From Zygotorulaspora mrakii (Eukaryota; Ascomycota; Saccharomycetes; Saccharomycetales; Saccharomycetaceae), in NCBI RefSeq assembly GCF_013402915.1, contig NC_050721.1:124001-188000 (forward strand): a DNA stretch of 64,000 nt, written 5' to 3'. Below, in pieces: positions 47,301 to 55,884 of the stretch. The position numbers and the translations under genes were made by a program. The notes below the pieces were generated by a model. The model worked only from the letters and a program-made list of their open reading frames with translations, was not told where the DNA came from and ran no database searches. The number at the start of each line of letters is the position of its first letter. The first letter of the stretch is position 1.

Positions 47301-48171
47301 TATGACCATCTACTAAACCACCATCAGATTGCATAAATTGAATATTGGTATTTTCAAAATTCATCAAACCTTGGTAAATACTATCCAAATATCGTTTGAT
47401 TACTGGAGTCAAATAGGCATCAGCAATAGCGCTATGAGCTCTAGAGATAAATTTGATCATCGGCGATACCTCAGAAGACAGCGAAATATGCTCGAAACCG
47501 ACATCCTTTGCGATTTTTAGCAGTATTTGTTCATGAACTGGATACGTGAAGGAATGCAATAAACCTACTGCTATCGATCTAATCCCCGAATCATATATTG
47601 TCTTTAATCTGTCTCTTACTTGATCCTCATTAGGAACTTGTATTATCTTGACAACCTCACCGCTCTTTCCAATAACAGTGTTTTCCCTAGAATCTCCTAC
47701 CGAATGAAATTCCTCAGGGTCTTCGGAGAAGTCTTCCAATGTCACACGCTCATCAATTTCGATAACGCTGTCGTAAAGTGGATCTGGTTTTGTGATATGA
47801 AGATCAAAAATATCGGGCCTTGTTTGATCGCCAATCAAGATTGAATCTTTGAATCCCCTGGTTGTGACGAAGGCACACCTTTCTCCATTTCTTTCTAACG
47901 CGCAGTTCGTTGCCAATGTTGTACCCATCCTTATACTTTCCACATTGGCAATATCTAACCGCGATCCTCGTGGAATCTTCTTATTCTCAAACTTTTCTAA
48001 AATGCGTCTAATACCTTCCAGAGGTGCATCTGCATAATTTTTGGGATCCACTGAGAGAAGTTTAATAATAACATCGTCCTCTTGTTTTCCCGTGCCCGGA
48101 TTGCCTATACAGTCTGTAAAAGTGCCACCCCTATCAATTGCGATTCTCCATCTAGGATGTTCAGCCGCCAT
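44305..48171 (-). CDS. OXP1: 5-oxoprolinase (ATP-hydrolysing)
   Basis: A 1288-residue protein, matching S. cerevisiae Oxp1 (YKL215C, 1286 residues). The N-terminal hydantoinase A half starts with the phosphate-binding AIDRGGTFTDC (residues 11-21). It continues with GFDMGGTSTDVSR and GGAGGQHAVDVA. The C-terminal hydantoinase B half contains DVIVTNHPEMGGTHLPDITV and ends MTPGGGGWG. It opens 5-oxoproline to glutamate in the gamma-glutamyl (glutathione) cycle. The gene interrupts the TRM2-RHO4 neighbourhood that is adjacent in S. cerevisiae. Start is an ATG. Confidence 0.97.
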   Translation of the reverse strand: MAAEHPRWRIAIDRGGTFTDCIGNPGTGKQEDDVIIKLLSVDPKNYADAPLEGIRRILEKFENKKIPRGSRLDIANVESIRMGTTLATNCALERNGERCAFVTTRGFKDSILIGDQTRPDIFDLHITKPDPLYDSVIEIDERVTLEDFSEDPEEFHSVGDSRENTVIGKSGEVVKIIQVPNEDQVRDRLKTIYDSGIRSIAVGLLHSFTYPVHEQILLKIAKDVGFEHISLSSEVSPMIKFISRAHSAIADAYLTPVIKRYLDSIYQGLMNFENTNIQFMQSDGGLVDGHKFSGLKSILSGPAGGVVGYSRTCFDKTNNIALLGFDMGGTSTDVSRYSDGKLEHVFETKTAGIVIQSPQLDINTVAAGGSSRLFWKNGLFRVGPESATADPGPAAYRKGGPLTITDANLFLGRLVPEFFPKIFGPQENETLDLARTEELILKLTKTINAEIKSEMTPDEIAEGFIKVANESMARPIRAITESKGHIVSQHILVTFGGAGGQHAVDVARSLGIHVVLAHRYSSVLSAYGIFLADVVEERQEPCSLILNAQSNLDIIRLKFEQLSKQTTNAFLRQGFPSSSLSHEAYLNLRYEGTETGLMVLRKSGEEEFASSFHAMHKKEFGFAFDNRKIIVDDIRVRTTANSNVRSEETVDEQLRKYPRKLVSASEEASFFKMVSFGGKRVNTPVYRIEEMHYGTVVSGPSILADGTQTNVIPPGAEATVLRSHIYISLLDNNPENLTRLDKNKIDPILLSIYGNRFMEIAVQMGTQLRKTAVSTNVKERLDFSCAIFGPDGALVANAPHIPVHLGSMSTCISMQAALWKGQLEPGDVIVTNHPEMGGTHLPDITVISPTFSKETGEITFYVASRAHHADIGGILPGSIPPNSTQLYEEGAAIYSELIVKRGEFQEDLITHLLYEEPAKHPGCSGSRRLSDNISDLRAQIAANNKGVLLVNKLIDEQGFNVVVRYMAAIQDNASDTIKKMLRKMVSHFGSTEYTGEDYMDDGTVIKLKVTMDVDKESYVFDFDGTSPQVYANTNAPEAITHSAVLYCLRCLVGENIPLNQGCLRPITIKIPKGSILSPTNGAAVVGGNVLTSQRITDVVLKTFKVMADSQGDCNNFTFGTGGTDVHTGKVSKGFGYYETICGGHGAGAPSWRGPGWNGADAVHTNMTNTRMTDVEVFERRYPVLLINFSIRKGSGGEGKYSGGNGVIRDIMFRESVQASILSERRAVAPHGLNGGKDGSRGMNLWIRGADENVINIGSKSSVQVKPGDRIIIMTPGGGGWGKRDGNVA

Positions 48172-48674
48172 ATTGTTTATTACTTGATATACAGTCTATC
48201 TTCTGCTTTTCGATCTTCCTCAAGTTATCGATTTGTAGGGGCGTGCAACTTTATGTCAAACTTTTGGGATCCGACGGCATCGCTCACATGAGCGAGACTT
48301 TTAAGTAGAATACATACCAAAACTTGCTACCGCTGAGTCACGTTTAAAAAGGACGATGCTTTGAAGCAATATACAACTAAAGCTTGCCATTCTCTAGCAA
48401 CTTCTGGCCCAAGCCTGTCATGCAGAAACGTCAGTGCGAGCACGCCATGATAAAGTATCAAAGCTTCAAATCTCTAGTTCACCCTACAGGAAACAACATG
48501 TTGCTCCTCTGAGAACGATCCTTACACGTATAGAGACAGTGTGTCTTCGTTAGTCCTCCAGGTGAAGGAAATCTTTGTTTTATACATATTATATAGAGAA
48601 TTGTCATTAAGGCAAAATTAAAAAGTATGAGATGTGTGGTTTGTTCAAGTAAAACTAAAATGACGTGAAAATGC
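48172..48674. other. OXP1 promoter / RHO4 3' region
   Basis: About 500 bp with no convincing gene. It is the right-hand junction of the OXP1 insertion relative to the S. cerevisiae order. No repeat or mobile-element remnant was recognised. Confidence 0.4.
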
Positions 48675-49613
48675 TTAAAAGATAGTACATTTTTGTTTCG
48701 TGTTTTCATCTTTTTTCTTAGTGTGAAGCTTCAGGTCAGAAGTTGATTTTTTATTACTTAAATTCTTCTTGAAAGGATTCTTCAAAATTGGTGGAATTTC
48801 TTTTGGTCCATACAGTACATCATAGAGTCCCGCATTTAGGGCAATATTGAAGACTTCATCAACGTTTATACATGTCTTCGAAGAGCATTGAATATGAACA
48901 AATGTGCCGAAATTTTTAGAAATGATTTCTGCAATTTCTGGGCGTACGAAATCTTCAGAGTTGCTAGCTTTTTTGTTAGCGTTCATTTTTAAGTTCTTGC
49001 ACTTCGGATACAAATCTGACTTCAGTCCCAGTAGCATGATGGGCGCATCAGGACAGAAATGTTTAACTTCGGGTATCCACGTTTCTTTGACATTCGAGAG
49101 GGATTTTCTGTCGTCTACTGCGTAGCACACCATGACGATGTCGACATTAGAATATGACAATGGCCTAAACCTATTGAATTCTTGCTGACCAGCAGTGTCC
49201 CATAGGGCCAACTCAATTAGTTTATTTTTGGGCCCTTCAATTTTTGTTGTGTAATTTTCGAAAACATTAGGTACTTCATCAGCGGAAAACTGCCGCTGAA
49301 CGTATGCTTTTAAAAGACATGTCTTGCCTACACCTCCATCCCCAACAACCACTATTTTCAAATGACAATCCGCCCTCTGTGACGTTTTCTTAGTCTGCTC
49401 AAAACTCGGTATAGACGACAGTGTCCTTGCAAACGCTGTGGGCAGCCTCTGCATAACGTACTTTTCTTCCAAGGTTGTCTCTGATTCATCATAGGGTACC
49501 ATGGAGCGAAATGACTCCTCACGAGTCATTTCACTTGAGAAATCACTACTATGCTCCGATCTTGTTGTATTTACCATCAGCAAATCTACAGGATCAGGCG
49601 CTTTTTTCATCAT
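48675..49613 (-). CDS. RHO4: Rho-family GTPase Rho4
   Basis: The open frame begins at GTG (49664); the first ATG is at 49613, giving 312 residues (291 in S. cerevisiae, YKR055W). An N-terminal extension (about 80 residues) precedes GDGGVGKT (91-98). DTAGQQEF, GLKSDL and CSSK follow, then a basic tail ending in CTIF, a CaaX prenylation box. FARTLSSIPSFEQ before the G domain matches Rho4 closely. Rho4 supports actin organisation and cell polarity, partly redundant with Rho3. A second ATG at 49610 is also possible. Confidence 0.94.
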   Translation of the reverse strand: MMKKAPDPVDLLMVNTTRSEHSSDFSSEMTREESFRSMVPYDESETTLEEKYVMQRLPTAFARTLSSIPSFEQTKKTSQRADCHLKIVVVGDGGVGKTCLLKAYVQRQFSADEVPNVFENYTTKIEGPKNKLIELALWDTAGQQEFNRFRPLSYSNVDIVMVCYAVDDRKSLSNVKETWIPEVKHFCPDAPIMLLGLKSDLYPKCKNLKMNANKKASNSEDFVRPEIAEIISKNFGTFVHIQCSSKTCINVDEVFNIALNAGLYDVLYGPKEIPPILKNPFKKNLSNKKSTSDLKLHTKKKDENTKQKCTIF

Positions 49614-50809
49614 CGGAACCCACGACTTAAAGTCTAATAACCTTTGATCCTCCGTAATGCCCACAACAAGTGATCATCGGCTTGATCGAGTTCTTCACAA
49701 ATGATAAACAAATGAGAGACTATTTAAAACATCTGATTAATATTTCTACCGTCGTTCTCGCGCTTCTTTCCAATGACAACCCGTACTCATATTGTACGGG
49801 CTTATAAAGGAAGAGATGGTTCTCTAGAAACAAAGTGACTGTTGTAGACGGAGTATCAATTAACACACTCATTCAGTTATTACTTAGTATTTCCAGATAT
49901 TGACTGTGTTCCGATATCTCTTCTTCCTCGCTTCTTGGTTGCCACCGCAACTCCCGTTGCCTATGGTTTTTGCGCTGTTGCCGGCATACATGTCATATTA
50001 TCGAAAAATGTTACTTGAACGTGGCCACCGGTCATCCTCTTCTTTATGGGATATGATAAATAACGCCACCAATGGCTGAACGTAAACCGATAAAGAAAGT
50101 CGTATCTATAATTGCCTCCTCAACGTGAACAATTGTACCTCGATGTAACTCACTGTGACTTGACGCGACTTGAGATGTCTCGATGTAAAGGGTGGAATTC
50201 CGCGTGAGAGAGCAGTTCTCTGTTTACCCTTAAGGGCGTTCTAATCTGTATTTTTCGTTTGCGGTATAAGGCATGCAGAAAATTGACGAACTGGAGCCCC
50301 GAACATCCAAGCTTGTCAGGAAACCGCACTTGAAATAGTGTATCCCACCAGCAGATGGCCACAACTTTAGCGAATATAGATGTGAGCTGGAATAGTATGG
50401 CCAGACACAGTAGCGAACAAACTGCCGGTAATTCAGGATACGTGTAATAGCCTGCATGCTTTGACGTTAGGATGGTGCATAGAAAAGTCCATTTTCCAGA
50501 GCAAATGGCAGCAAAAAAACACCGATGTGCAGTACACAGTTACTATCAGAAAGTCTTTGCAAATGCTTAGTTGCTGATCTGTAAAATATATATCTTTTTC
50601 CTGATTCAAATCTCGTCCATATTGAAATTCGCCTTTCTTGCCCGGGAATCTCTAGCTTTCTCGCAGATCAATGAAAAAAATCATGGGAAGCTGTAGGGTA
50701 CCTGGAAAATTAAAATAGAACACAATCTTTCTCAGAAGTCGTAGGTGAAGTATACGTTACTAAAGCGTCTAAAGGTAACGTACCATAGGATAAACGGGAG
50801 CCTGGAGGC
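49614..50809. other. Long divergent region RHO4/LCB3
   Basis: About 1.2 kb between divergent starts. In S. cerevisiae the huge dynein gene DYN1 (YKR054C) lies between RHO4 and YSR3; it is not here. I see no RNA gene and no clear DYN1 remnant. Short frames at 50150-50457 begin at non-ATG codons and look like chance. Confidence 0.5.
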
Positions 50810-52024
50810 ATGACGGTGGAAGAATCAATGAGACCGAGGGGTTTCTCCGAACCGAAAGATACGCTTCAGAAGCATATCTTGAAGGACCCAGGGAACCATC
50901 CTCCTTCTCACTTTAAAGACAGAATGTCACCAATGCGCTTTGCCATGAGACAAGAGTTGCTTAGATTCACGGATACACAGTCTGTAAAACTATATGAATG
51001 GCAGAGGGCGCATAGAACCAAGGTGAGGGACATCTTTTTCGCGTACACATCTTCATTGGGCTCTCACACATTTTATGTGCTCTGCTTGCCGCTTCCTGCA
51101 TTCATGGGGCATTTCCACTTGGTTCACGACATGGTGTATCTTCTAGGGTATTCGATATATGTGAGTGGCTATTTGAAGGATTACTGGTGCTTACCAAGAC
51201 CAAGGTCTCCGCCGCTGCACAGAATTACTTTCAGTGCATACACAACAATGGAATATGGAGCTCCCAGTTCACATGCAGCCAACGCGACGGTCGTGACCTT
51301 GCTACTGCTATCGCATATTTGGTCTAGCTCCGAGAGCTCCGTATTCACGAAGCTGATGTTTAGTGCAATGACATTCAGCTACTATTTCACATTGGTCGGA
51401 GGCAGAATATACTGCGGTATGCATGGGTTGCTTGACATTATAAGTGGGTCTCTGGTGGGGGTCTTTTGCTTTGTGCTGAAACATTTTCTGGCCAAATTTG
51501 TTCTTCAAGATTTTAAAATAGGCGACCATTGGTGGTCTCCGTTGCTCAGCGTTGCCTTTGCGCTCGCAATACTGTTCACCCATGTAAGACCCATTGACGA
51601 ATGCCCATGCTTCGAAGACAGCGTTGCCTTTGTCGGAGTCATCAGCGGCCTTGAATGCAGCGAGTGGTTTTTGCAAAGATCAAATCTCGAGCCAGGCGCC
51701 GGAATGGGACTCGAAAAAGGAATGGCCCTCTTCCTTTTGCGACTGCTAGTCGGCATTCCACTGATTGTCATATGGAAGTACGTGGTAAGCAAGCCGCTGG
51801 TGTATTCCGCGTTGATCCATGCTTTCCAAGTCCCCGACGACAGAGCCGACAAACTGGCAAAAAGGCAAGCAGCAAAGAAAGAGAGCACAACGGTGTGTCC
51901 GCTATACATCGGAGAAGCCAAGATAGACATCATAGGGAGATTTATCATTTACGCCGGCGTCCCGGTCACTGTGATAGTCGTGTGCCCTCTTGCGTTCGCA
52001 GCGCTCAACATCATGTCAGAATAG
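50810..52024 (+). CDS. LCB3: Long-chain base phosphate phosphatase (Lcb3/Ysr3)
   Basis: A 404-residue polytopic ER protein, comparable to S. cerevisiae Lcb3 (YJL134W, 409) and Ysr3 (YKR053C, 404). The PAP2 phosphatase motifs are all visible: KDYWCLPRP (123-131), PSSHA (152-156) and GRIYCGMHGLLD (about 198-209). It dephosphorylates dihydrosphingosine-1-phosphate and phytosphingosine-1-phosphate, feeding ceramide synthesis and exogenous long-chain base use. One gene here corresponds to the duplicated pair. Start is an ATG. Confidence 0.95.
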   Translation: MTVEESMRPRGFSEPKDTLQKHILKDPGNHPPSHFKDRMSPMRFAMRQELLRFTDTQSVKLYEWQRAHRTKVRDIFFAYTSSLGSHTFYVLCLPLPAFMGHFHLVHDMVYLLGYSIYVSGYLKDYWCLPRPRSPPLHRITFSAYTTMEYGAPSSHAANATVVTLLLLSHIWSSSESSVFTKLMFSAMTFSYYFTLVGGRIYCGMHGLLDIISGSLVGVFCFVLKHFLAKFVLQDFKIGDHWWSPLLSVAFALAILFTHVRPIDECPCFEDSVAFVGVISGLECSEWFLQRSNLEPGAGMGLEKGMALFLLRLLVGIPLIVIWKYVVSKPLVYSALIHAFQVPDDRADKLAKRQAAKKESTTVCPLYIGEAKIDIIGRFIIYAGVPVTVIVVCPLAFAALNIMSE

Positions 52025-52223
52025 CGCCACAAACATTATAGATTTGTATTATTTTAGAAGTTGGAACAAAGTAGACCGAAGAGAAAAAATCATTGTCATT
52101 CACATCTGTATAATCACATCTATATATCAAGAGGAGGCAGCCGCAGGGCGCTGACGTATCCGTCCCGCCTGCCTCGATAGTTGGCGTTTTCGCATTCCTC
52201 ACGTTTCGCCTGCTGTGCCGCCC

Positions 52224-52418
52224 TCATGCCTTGGGCATGTGCGCCAACTGTCTCTTCTGCGCCACTGAAGCACTCAATGGCCCATACGTCTTGGCCGTTT
52301 GTCTATATTCTTTGAAAGAGAGAAACGAGTTTCCCGCAGACCTCTTCCAGTTTGCCGCCGCCAAAGAGGCAGGTCTCGTAACTTTTAGACTTGCCGCTCT
52401 TACACTGCCGGAGATCAT
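52224..52418 (-). CDS. YJL133C-A: Small basic protein, likely YJL133C-A orthologue
   Basis: The ATG at 52418 gives 64 residues: MISGSVRAASLKVTRPASL... with FKEYRQTAKTYGPLSASVA further on. The first 25 residues are basic, hydroxylated and lack acid residues, as in mitochondrial presequences. In S. cerevisiae the order and orientation LCB3 (+), YJL133C-A (-), MRS3 (+) is the same as here. YJL133C-A is a small mitochondrial protein of unknown function (74 residues). I rely on position, strand, size and presequence-like text rather than on remembered sequence identity. Confidence 0.6.
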   Translation of the reverse strand: MISGSVRAASLKVTRPASLAAANWKRSAGNSFLSFKEYRQTAKTYGPLSASVAQKRQLAHMPKA

Positions 52419-52698
52419 TTTTGACTTGAGTTGCGCGAGTAAAAAGTGAACCAACAACTAACTGCTCCACGTCGAGCTGTATCACCACTTTTTGCGGCAC
52501 AACCAGACCTATATGCACATATAGCCGCCTATATATATATATTCTTATAGTGGCCTGAGACACTTCGCTATGTGTGGCATCCCGCGCAATATGTTCTCGC
52601 GGTATGATCCGCCCAAAGCGCTGATGACTTTTCTGCATGACCTTCGAACAGAGAAGTGAGAAAACAGCGCTCTCGTTATCAGTGACCAGGGCTGCTTT

Positions 52699-52714
52699 CC
52701 GGACACGTGTCCGG
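52699..52714. promoter_or_regulatory. 16-bp palindrome with CACGTG core
   Basis: ccggacacgtgtccgg is a perfect palindrome. The centre is an E-box for bHLH regulators such as Cbf1 or Pho4. The ccgg flanks are shared with nearby half-copies (gtccggtg, gtccggggtccggac), which could bind a Zn2Cys6 regulator with CGG half-sites. The binding protein is not known. Confidence 0.45.
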
Positions 52715-53367
52715 GAATATGTCCGGTGCAGGGGTTACTTCTGTTCCCCAACGGCGCCTGTCCGGGGTCCGGACGCCGGACGCAAAACTGCTCTGCAAAT
52801 TGCCATATACGAGAGAGTCGCAGACTGTAGATGTGACTGAAGTAGAGGAAAAATGCCTTTGTGCTCGGTGCGCTGGAAATCACGGATGTTCCGCGGAGAG
52901 TAGTGCTGAGAGTAGTGCTGAGAGTGTCACAAGCAGTCTCTACGGTCAGCAGTCTACGAATTGCAGCTCTGTCGCCAGTTCGTATAGTGTCTTGTTTTCT
53001 AGCCCGTTGGGAATTCTACATACACAGGGCGCACCCCTTTTTGACGGATTCGCACCTAGTTAAAAGACTCAGTTTTCAAGGCTTGGAATAAAGAAGAGAA
53101 GGGCCAAATGAGTCGCTCAGGCGGTACCGCCTTCTCTTTTGCACCTCTTGCACATGCAACCTGACTTTCTAGAACAGTCAGGGACATATAACCGAGTTGT
53201 TGTTGCAGTCAGATCTTGCTCAGGTCCTTTGACCTTTCAACTTTCATTCTTGACGTCTGGTTTTGATCATTGAAATTTGAGTTTTGACTTTTTTTTTTCC
53301 TTGCGATGTGAGAAAAAAAAGCGTGTTTGCCATATTAGATGAAATTAGTGAAAAATCTCAGGGCGAT

Positions 53368-53374
53368 TATATAA
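53368..53374 (+). promoter_or_regulatory. TATA box of MRS3/4
   Basis: TATATAA lies 62 bp before the MRS3/4 ATG, downstream of T-rich and A-rich tracts at 53288-53320, a normal yeast core promoter layout. Confidence 0.5.
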
Positions 53375-53435
53375 TAGGCGAGAGAGGCTCTATCGTTGTT
53401 TACATCTTATTTCTGAGCAGCAAGCGTATTGCACA

Positions 53436-54362
53436 ATGAATACTGGTGAGGGTGTCTCGGCTCAAGAGATAGATTACGAATCTTTGCCGGCAAACGCTCC
53501 CCTGTGGACGCAGCTTATCGCGGGAGCGTTTGCGGGCATCATGGAGCATGCTGTGATGTTCCCCATAGATGCCCTGAAGACGCGAATACAGTCAGCCAAC
53601 GGCGGTTCCAATGCGCCCACTGGCTTGCTGTCGCAAATCTCCAAGATATCAACAGCGGAGGGCTCAATGGCGTTGTGGAAAGGTGTCCAGTCTGTAATTT
53701 TGGGTGCTGGACCCGCTCATGCGGTTTATTTTGCAACCTATGAGTTTGCCAAGTCGCAATTAATTGATCCGCAGGACTACAGTACGCATCAGCCGTTGAA
53801 GACTGCTATCAGTGGGATATGCGCCACCATCGCAGCAGACGCATTGATGAATCCATTTGATACCATCAAACAGAGGATGCAATTGAACACATCCTCGACA
53901 ATGAACAACGTCGCCAGACAAATCTATGAACGAGAAGGAATCATGGCTTTTTTCTATTCGTATCCCACAACAATCGCGATGAACATACCATTTGCTACAT
54001 TTAATTTCGTTATTTACGAATCATCAGTGAAGTATTTCAATCCATCAAATGACTACAATCCCCTCATACATTGTCTTTGCGGTGGCATAAGCGGCGCAAC
54101 ATGTGCAGCAATAACTACACCGCTGGACTGTATAAAGACGGTACTACAGGTGAGGGGTAGTGAGTCTGTCTCTTTACCGATATTCAAGCAAGCCGATACG
54201 TTTTCCAAGGCAACAAGGGCAATATTAAAGGTACATGGCTGGAATGGCTTCTGGAGGGGGCTGAAGCCGAGAGTCATTGCTAATATGCCAGCAACTGCAA
54301 TTTCTTGGACTGCGTATGAATGCGCGAAGCACTTTTTTTTAACTAACGGAAAGATAGCTTGA
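53436..54362 (+). CDS. MRS4: Mitochondrial iron carrier Mrs3/Mrs4
   Basis: A 308-residue mitochondrial carrier against 304-314 in S. cerevisiae Mrs4 (YKR052C) and Mrs3 (YJL133W). Three repeats carry the signatures FPIDALKTRIQ, NPFDTIKQRMQ and TPLDCIKTVLQ. The substrate-contact GGxCxT-like region GGISGATCAAITTP fits Mrs3/4 rather than other carriers. It brings Fe2+ through the inner membrane for Fe-S cluster and haem synthesis, and so supports enzymes such as biotin synthase. One gene matches the duplicated pair. Confidence 0.95.
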   Translation: MNTGEGVSAQEIDYESLPANAPLWTQLIAGAFAGIMEHAVMFPIDALKTRIQSANGGSNAPTGLLSQISKISTAEGSMALWKGVQSVILGAGPAHAVYFATYEFAKSQLIDPQDYSTHQPLKTAISGICATIAADALMNPFDTIKQRMQLNTSSTMNNVARQIYEREGIMAFFYSYPTTIAMNIPFATFNFVIYESSVKYFNPSNDYNPLIHCLCGGISGATCAAITTPLDCIKTVLQVRGSESVSLPIFKQADTFSKATRAILKVHGWNGFWRGLKPRVIANMPATAISWTAYECAKHFFLTNGKIA

Positions 54363-54835
54363 AGTCGACAAATACCAAGGCTAAGAAAGAAGACGACTAC
54401 ATTTTGCATATTCCTCTGAAATCCTTCTCGATTCGCTAAGCTTTTTTCAGCAAGCTGATGTAAATAAACTAACTGTAAATTAATAACTGATAAATACACG
54501 CTCACAACTGTATTGCCGAGGCCCGCCTCTTGCATAGCACATTGACCTCAAATAGAAGCATACACAAATATGGATAACACGAAATGCTTAGTAAGTGACC
54601 TGTTAGATTTTTTCACCGTCTCCGTTTTGTGTCCATTGTTAGGCCGGGATATACCACAGTTCGACATATGCCAATTGCAATGTCGTCCGTATAGGGGGGA
54701 GCTTATTAGTAAGTCGGGAAAGGAGAATATCGAGAGTTATAAAAAGGGGCCACTAGCAATGAATGAGCTTGCGTTGTAAGGCTAATTTAATGAATAAGTC
54801 AAAATTCACAGAACATAATCGATATTAAGGAAGCC
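54363..54835. other. Intergenic region MRS3/4 - aldo-keto reductase
   Basis: About 470 bp. A 69-codon frame at 54570-54779 starts with ATG but shows no protein-like features. No RNA gene or mobile-element trace was seen at this junction. Confidence 0.4.
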
Positions 54836-55780
54836 ATGGCTCAGCACCTCAAAATAATTTATGGCGCATTCCCACTAGCTTTATTGCCAGGTGAGGAGGT
54901 GAAAAAAATCATCTCACTTTGCAAAGAAGCTGGTATAAAGGAATTGGATACAGCTAGAATTTACCCAGGTAGTGAGAAGTTTCTCGGAGAGTCAGGCGCC
55001 GCCAAGGATTTTATCATTGATACCAAGGCCCGTGCGTGGGTACCAGGATGCTTATCAAAGGAAGGTATATTTGAATCCATTGATGAGTCCTTCAAGGAAC
55101 TGAAGGTCCAAAGTGTGGAAGTATTCTACTTGCATTGCCCAGATGAATCAACGCCATTTGAAGAAACGGTTGATGCAATTGATGAATTATACAAACAAGG
55201 GAAATTCAAAGCATTTGGTTTGTCAAACTTCGTTCCAGAAGCTGTCAAGGAAATATATGAGTATGCAAAGAAAAATAATTATGTTTTACCTACTGTATAC
55301 CAAGGTAATTATAATGCATTTTCTCGTAAAATCGAGAAAGATTTATTTCCAGTTTTAAGAGATCTCAATATCAAGTTTTATGCCTATTCCCCAATTGCTG
55401 GAGGATTTCTCGTGAAGTCCGTTAAACAGGTAGAAGACGGCGAGGGTAGATTTGAAGATAAAACAATGGTGGGCAAAATTTATAGCAAGCTGTACAAAAA
55501 ACCCTTATTATTGAAGGGGTTGGAGAAATGGAACGAAGTTGCAGAGAAAAACAACATATCTAAACCTCATATGGCTTACAGATGGATAGCTTTCCATTCT
55601 GCCTTGAAGACTGAATACGATGATGCAATTATCATTGGTGGTAAAAATCACGATCAAGTTTCAGATACTTTGAATGCTTTCAAGGAAGGACCGCTTCCAA
55701 ATTCAGTTGTTGCCGAAATTGAGGATATTTGGCAATCAATCAAGGATGAAGCACCATTGGACAATTTCCATACGCAATAA
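54836..55780 (+). CDS. AKR7-type aldo-keto reductase (aflatoxin-aldehyde reductase family)
   Basis: A 314-residue NADPH-type aldo-keto reductase. The catalytic tetrad is visible as D38, Y43, K64 and H100 (ELDTARIYPG, IDTKA, FYLHCPDE). The motifs LPTVYQGNYNA, FYAYSPIAGGFL and DAIIIGGKNHDQV are those of the AKR7 group, which reduces dicarbonyl and semialdehyde compounds. I know of no AKR7 gene at this place in S. cerevisiae, where MRS4 and YKR051W are adjacent. It is intact, starts with ATG and has ordinary yeast codon use. The natural substrate is unknown. Confidence 0.9.
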   Translation: MAQHLKIIYGAFPLALLPGEEVKKIISLCKEAGIKELDTARIYPGSEKFLGESGAAKDFIIDTKARAWVPGCLSKEGIFESIDESFKELKVQSVEVFYLHCPDESTPFEETVDAIDELYKQGKFKAFGLSNFVPEAVKEIYEYAKKNNYVLPTVYQGNYNAFSRKIEKDLFPVLRDLNIKFYAYSPIAGGFLVKSVKQVEDGEGRFEDKTMVGKIYSKLYKKPLLLKGLEKWNEVAEKNNISKPHMAYRWIAFHSALKTEYDDAIIIGGKNHDQVSDTLNAFKEGPLPNSVVAEIEDIWQSIKDEAPLDNFHTQ

Positions 55781-55884
55781 ATATAGGGTGAAAATCTGCG
55801 ATTGTTCTTTCTATTTTGAATAATGAAATACTTTTTTGAATAGCTTTATTACGTTCTATCTATTGGTTATTGCCATGCGATATA

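Larger units (their letters stand above)
52419..53435. other. GC-rich 1-kb region upstream of MRS3/4
   Basis: About 1 kb shared by two divergent genes. It is clearly richer in G+C than other spacers and repeats the word ccggac/gtccgg several times around 52697-52785. It includes the perfect 16-bp palindrome ccggacacgtgtccgg (52699-52714) with a CACGTG core. A 12-bp unit gagagtagtgct is repeated twice at 52896-52919. A 114-codon frame (52719-53063) is not convincing. An Aft-like cgcaccc occurs near 53030. T/A tracts and a TATA box precede MRS3/4. Confidence 0.6.

Noticed and set aside
52719..53063. 114-codon plus-strand ORF with a CxCxxC...C cluster upstream of MRS3/4
   Set aside because: It is in a GC-rich patch where stops are rare, and the serine repeats come from a DNA tandem repeat. 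It has no counterpart in the conserved neighbourhood.
54570..54779. 69-codon plus-strand ORF between MRS3/4 and the aldo-keto reductase
   Set aside because: Short, no domain or signal, and no counterpart in the conserved order; likely chance.
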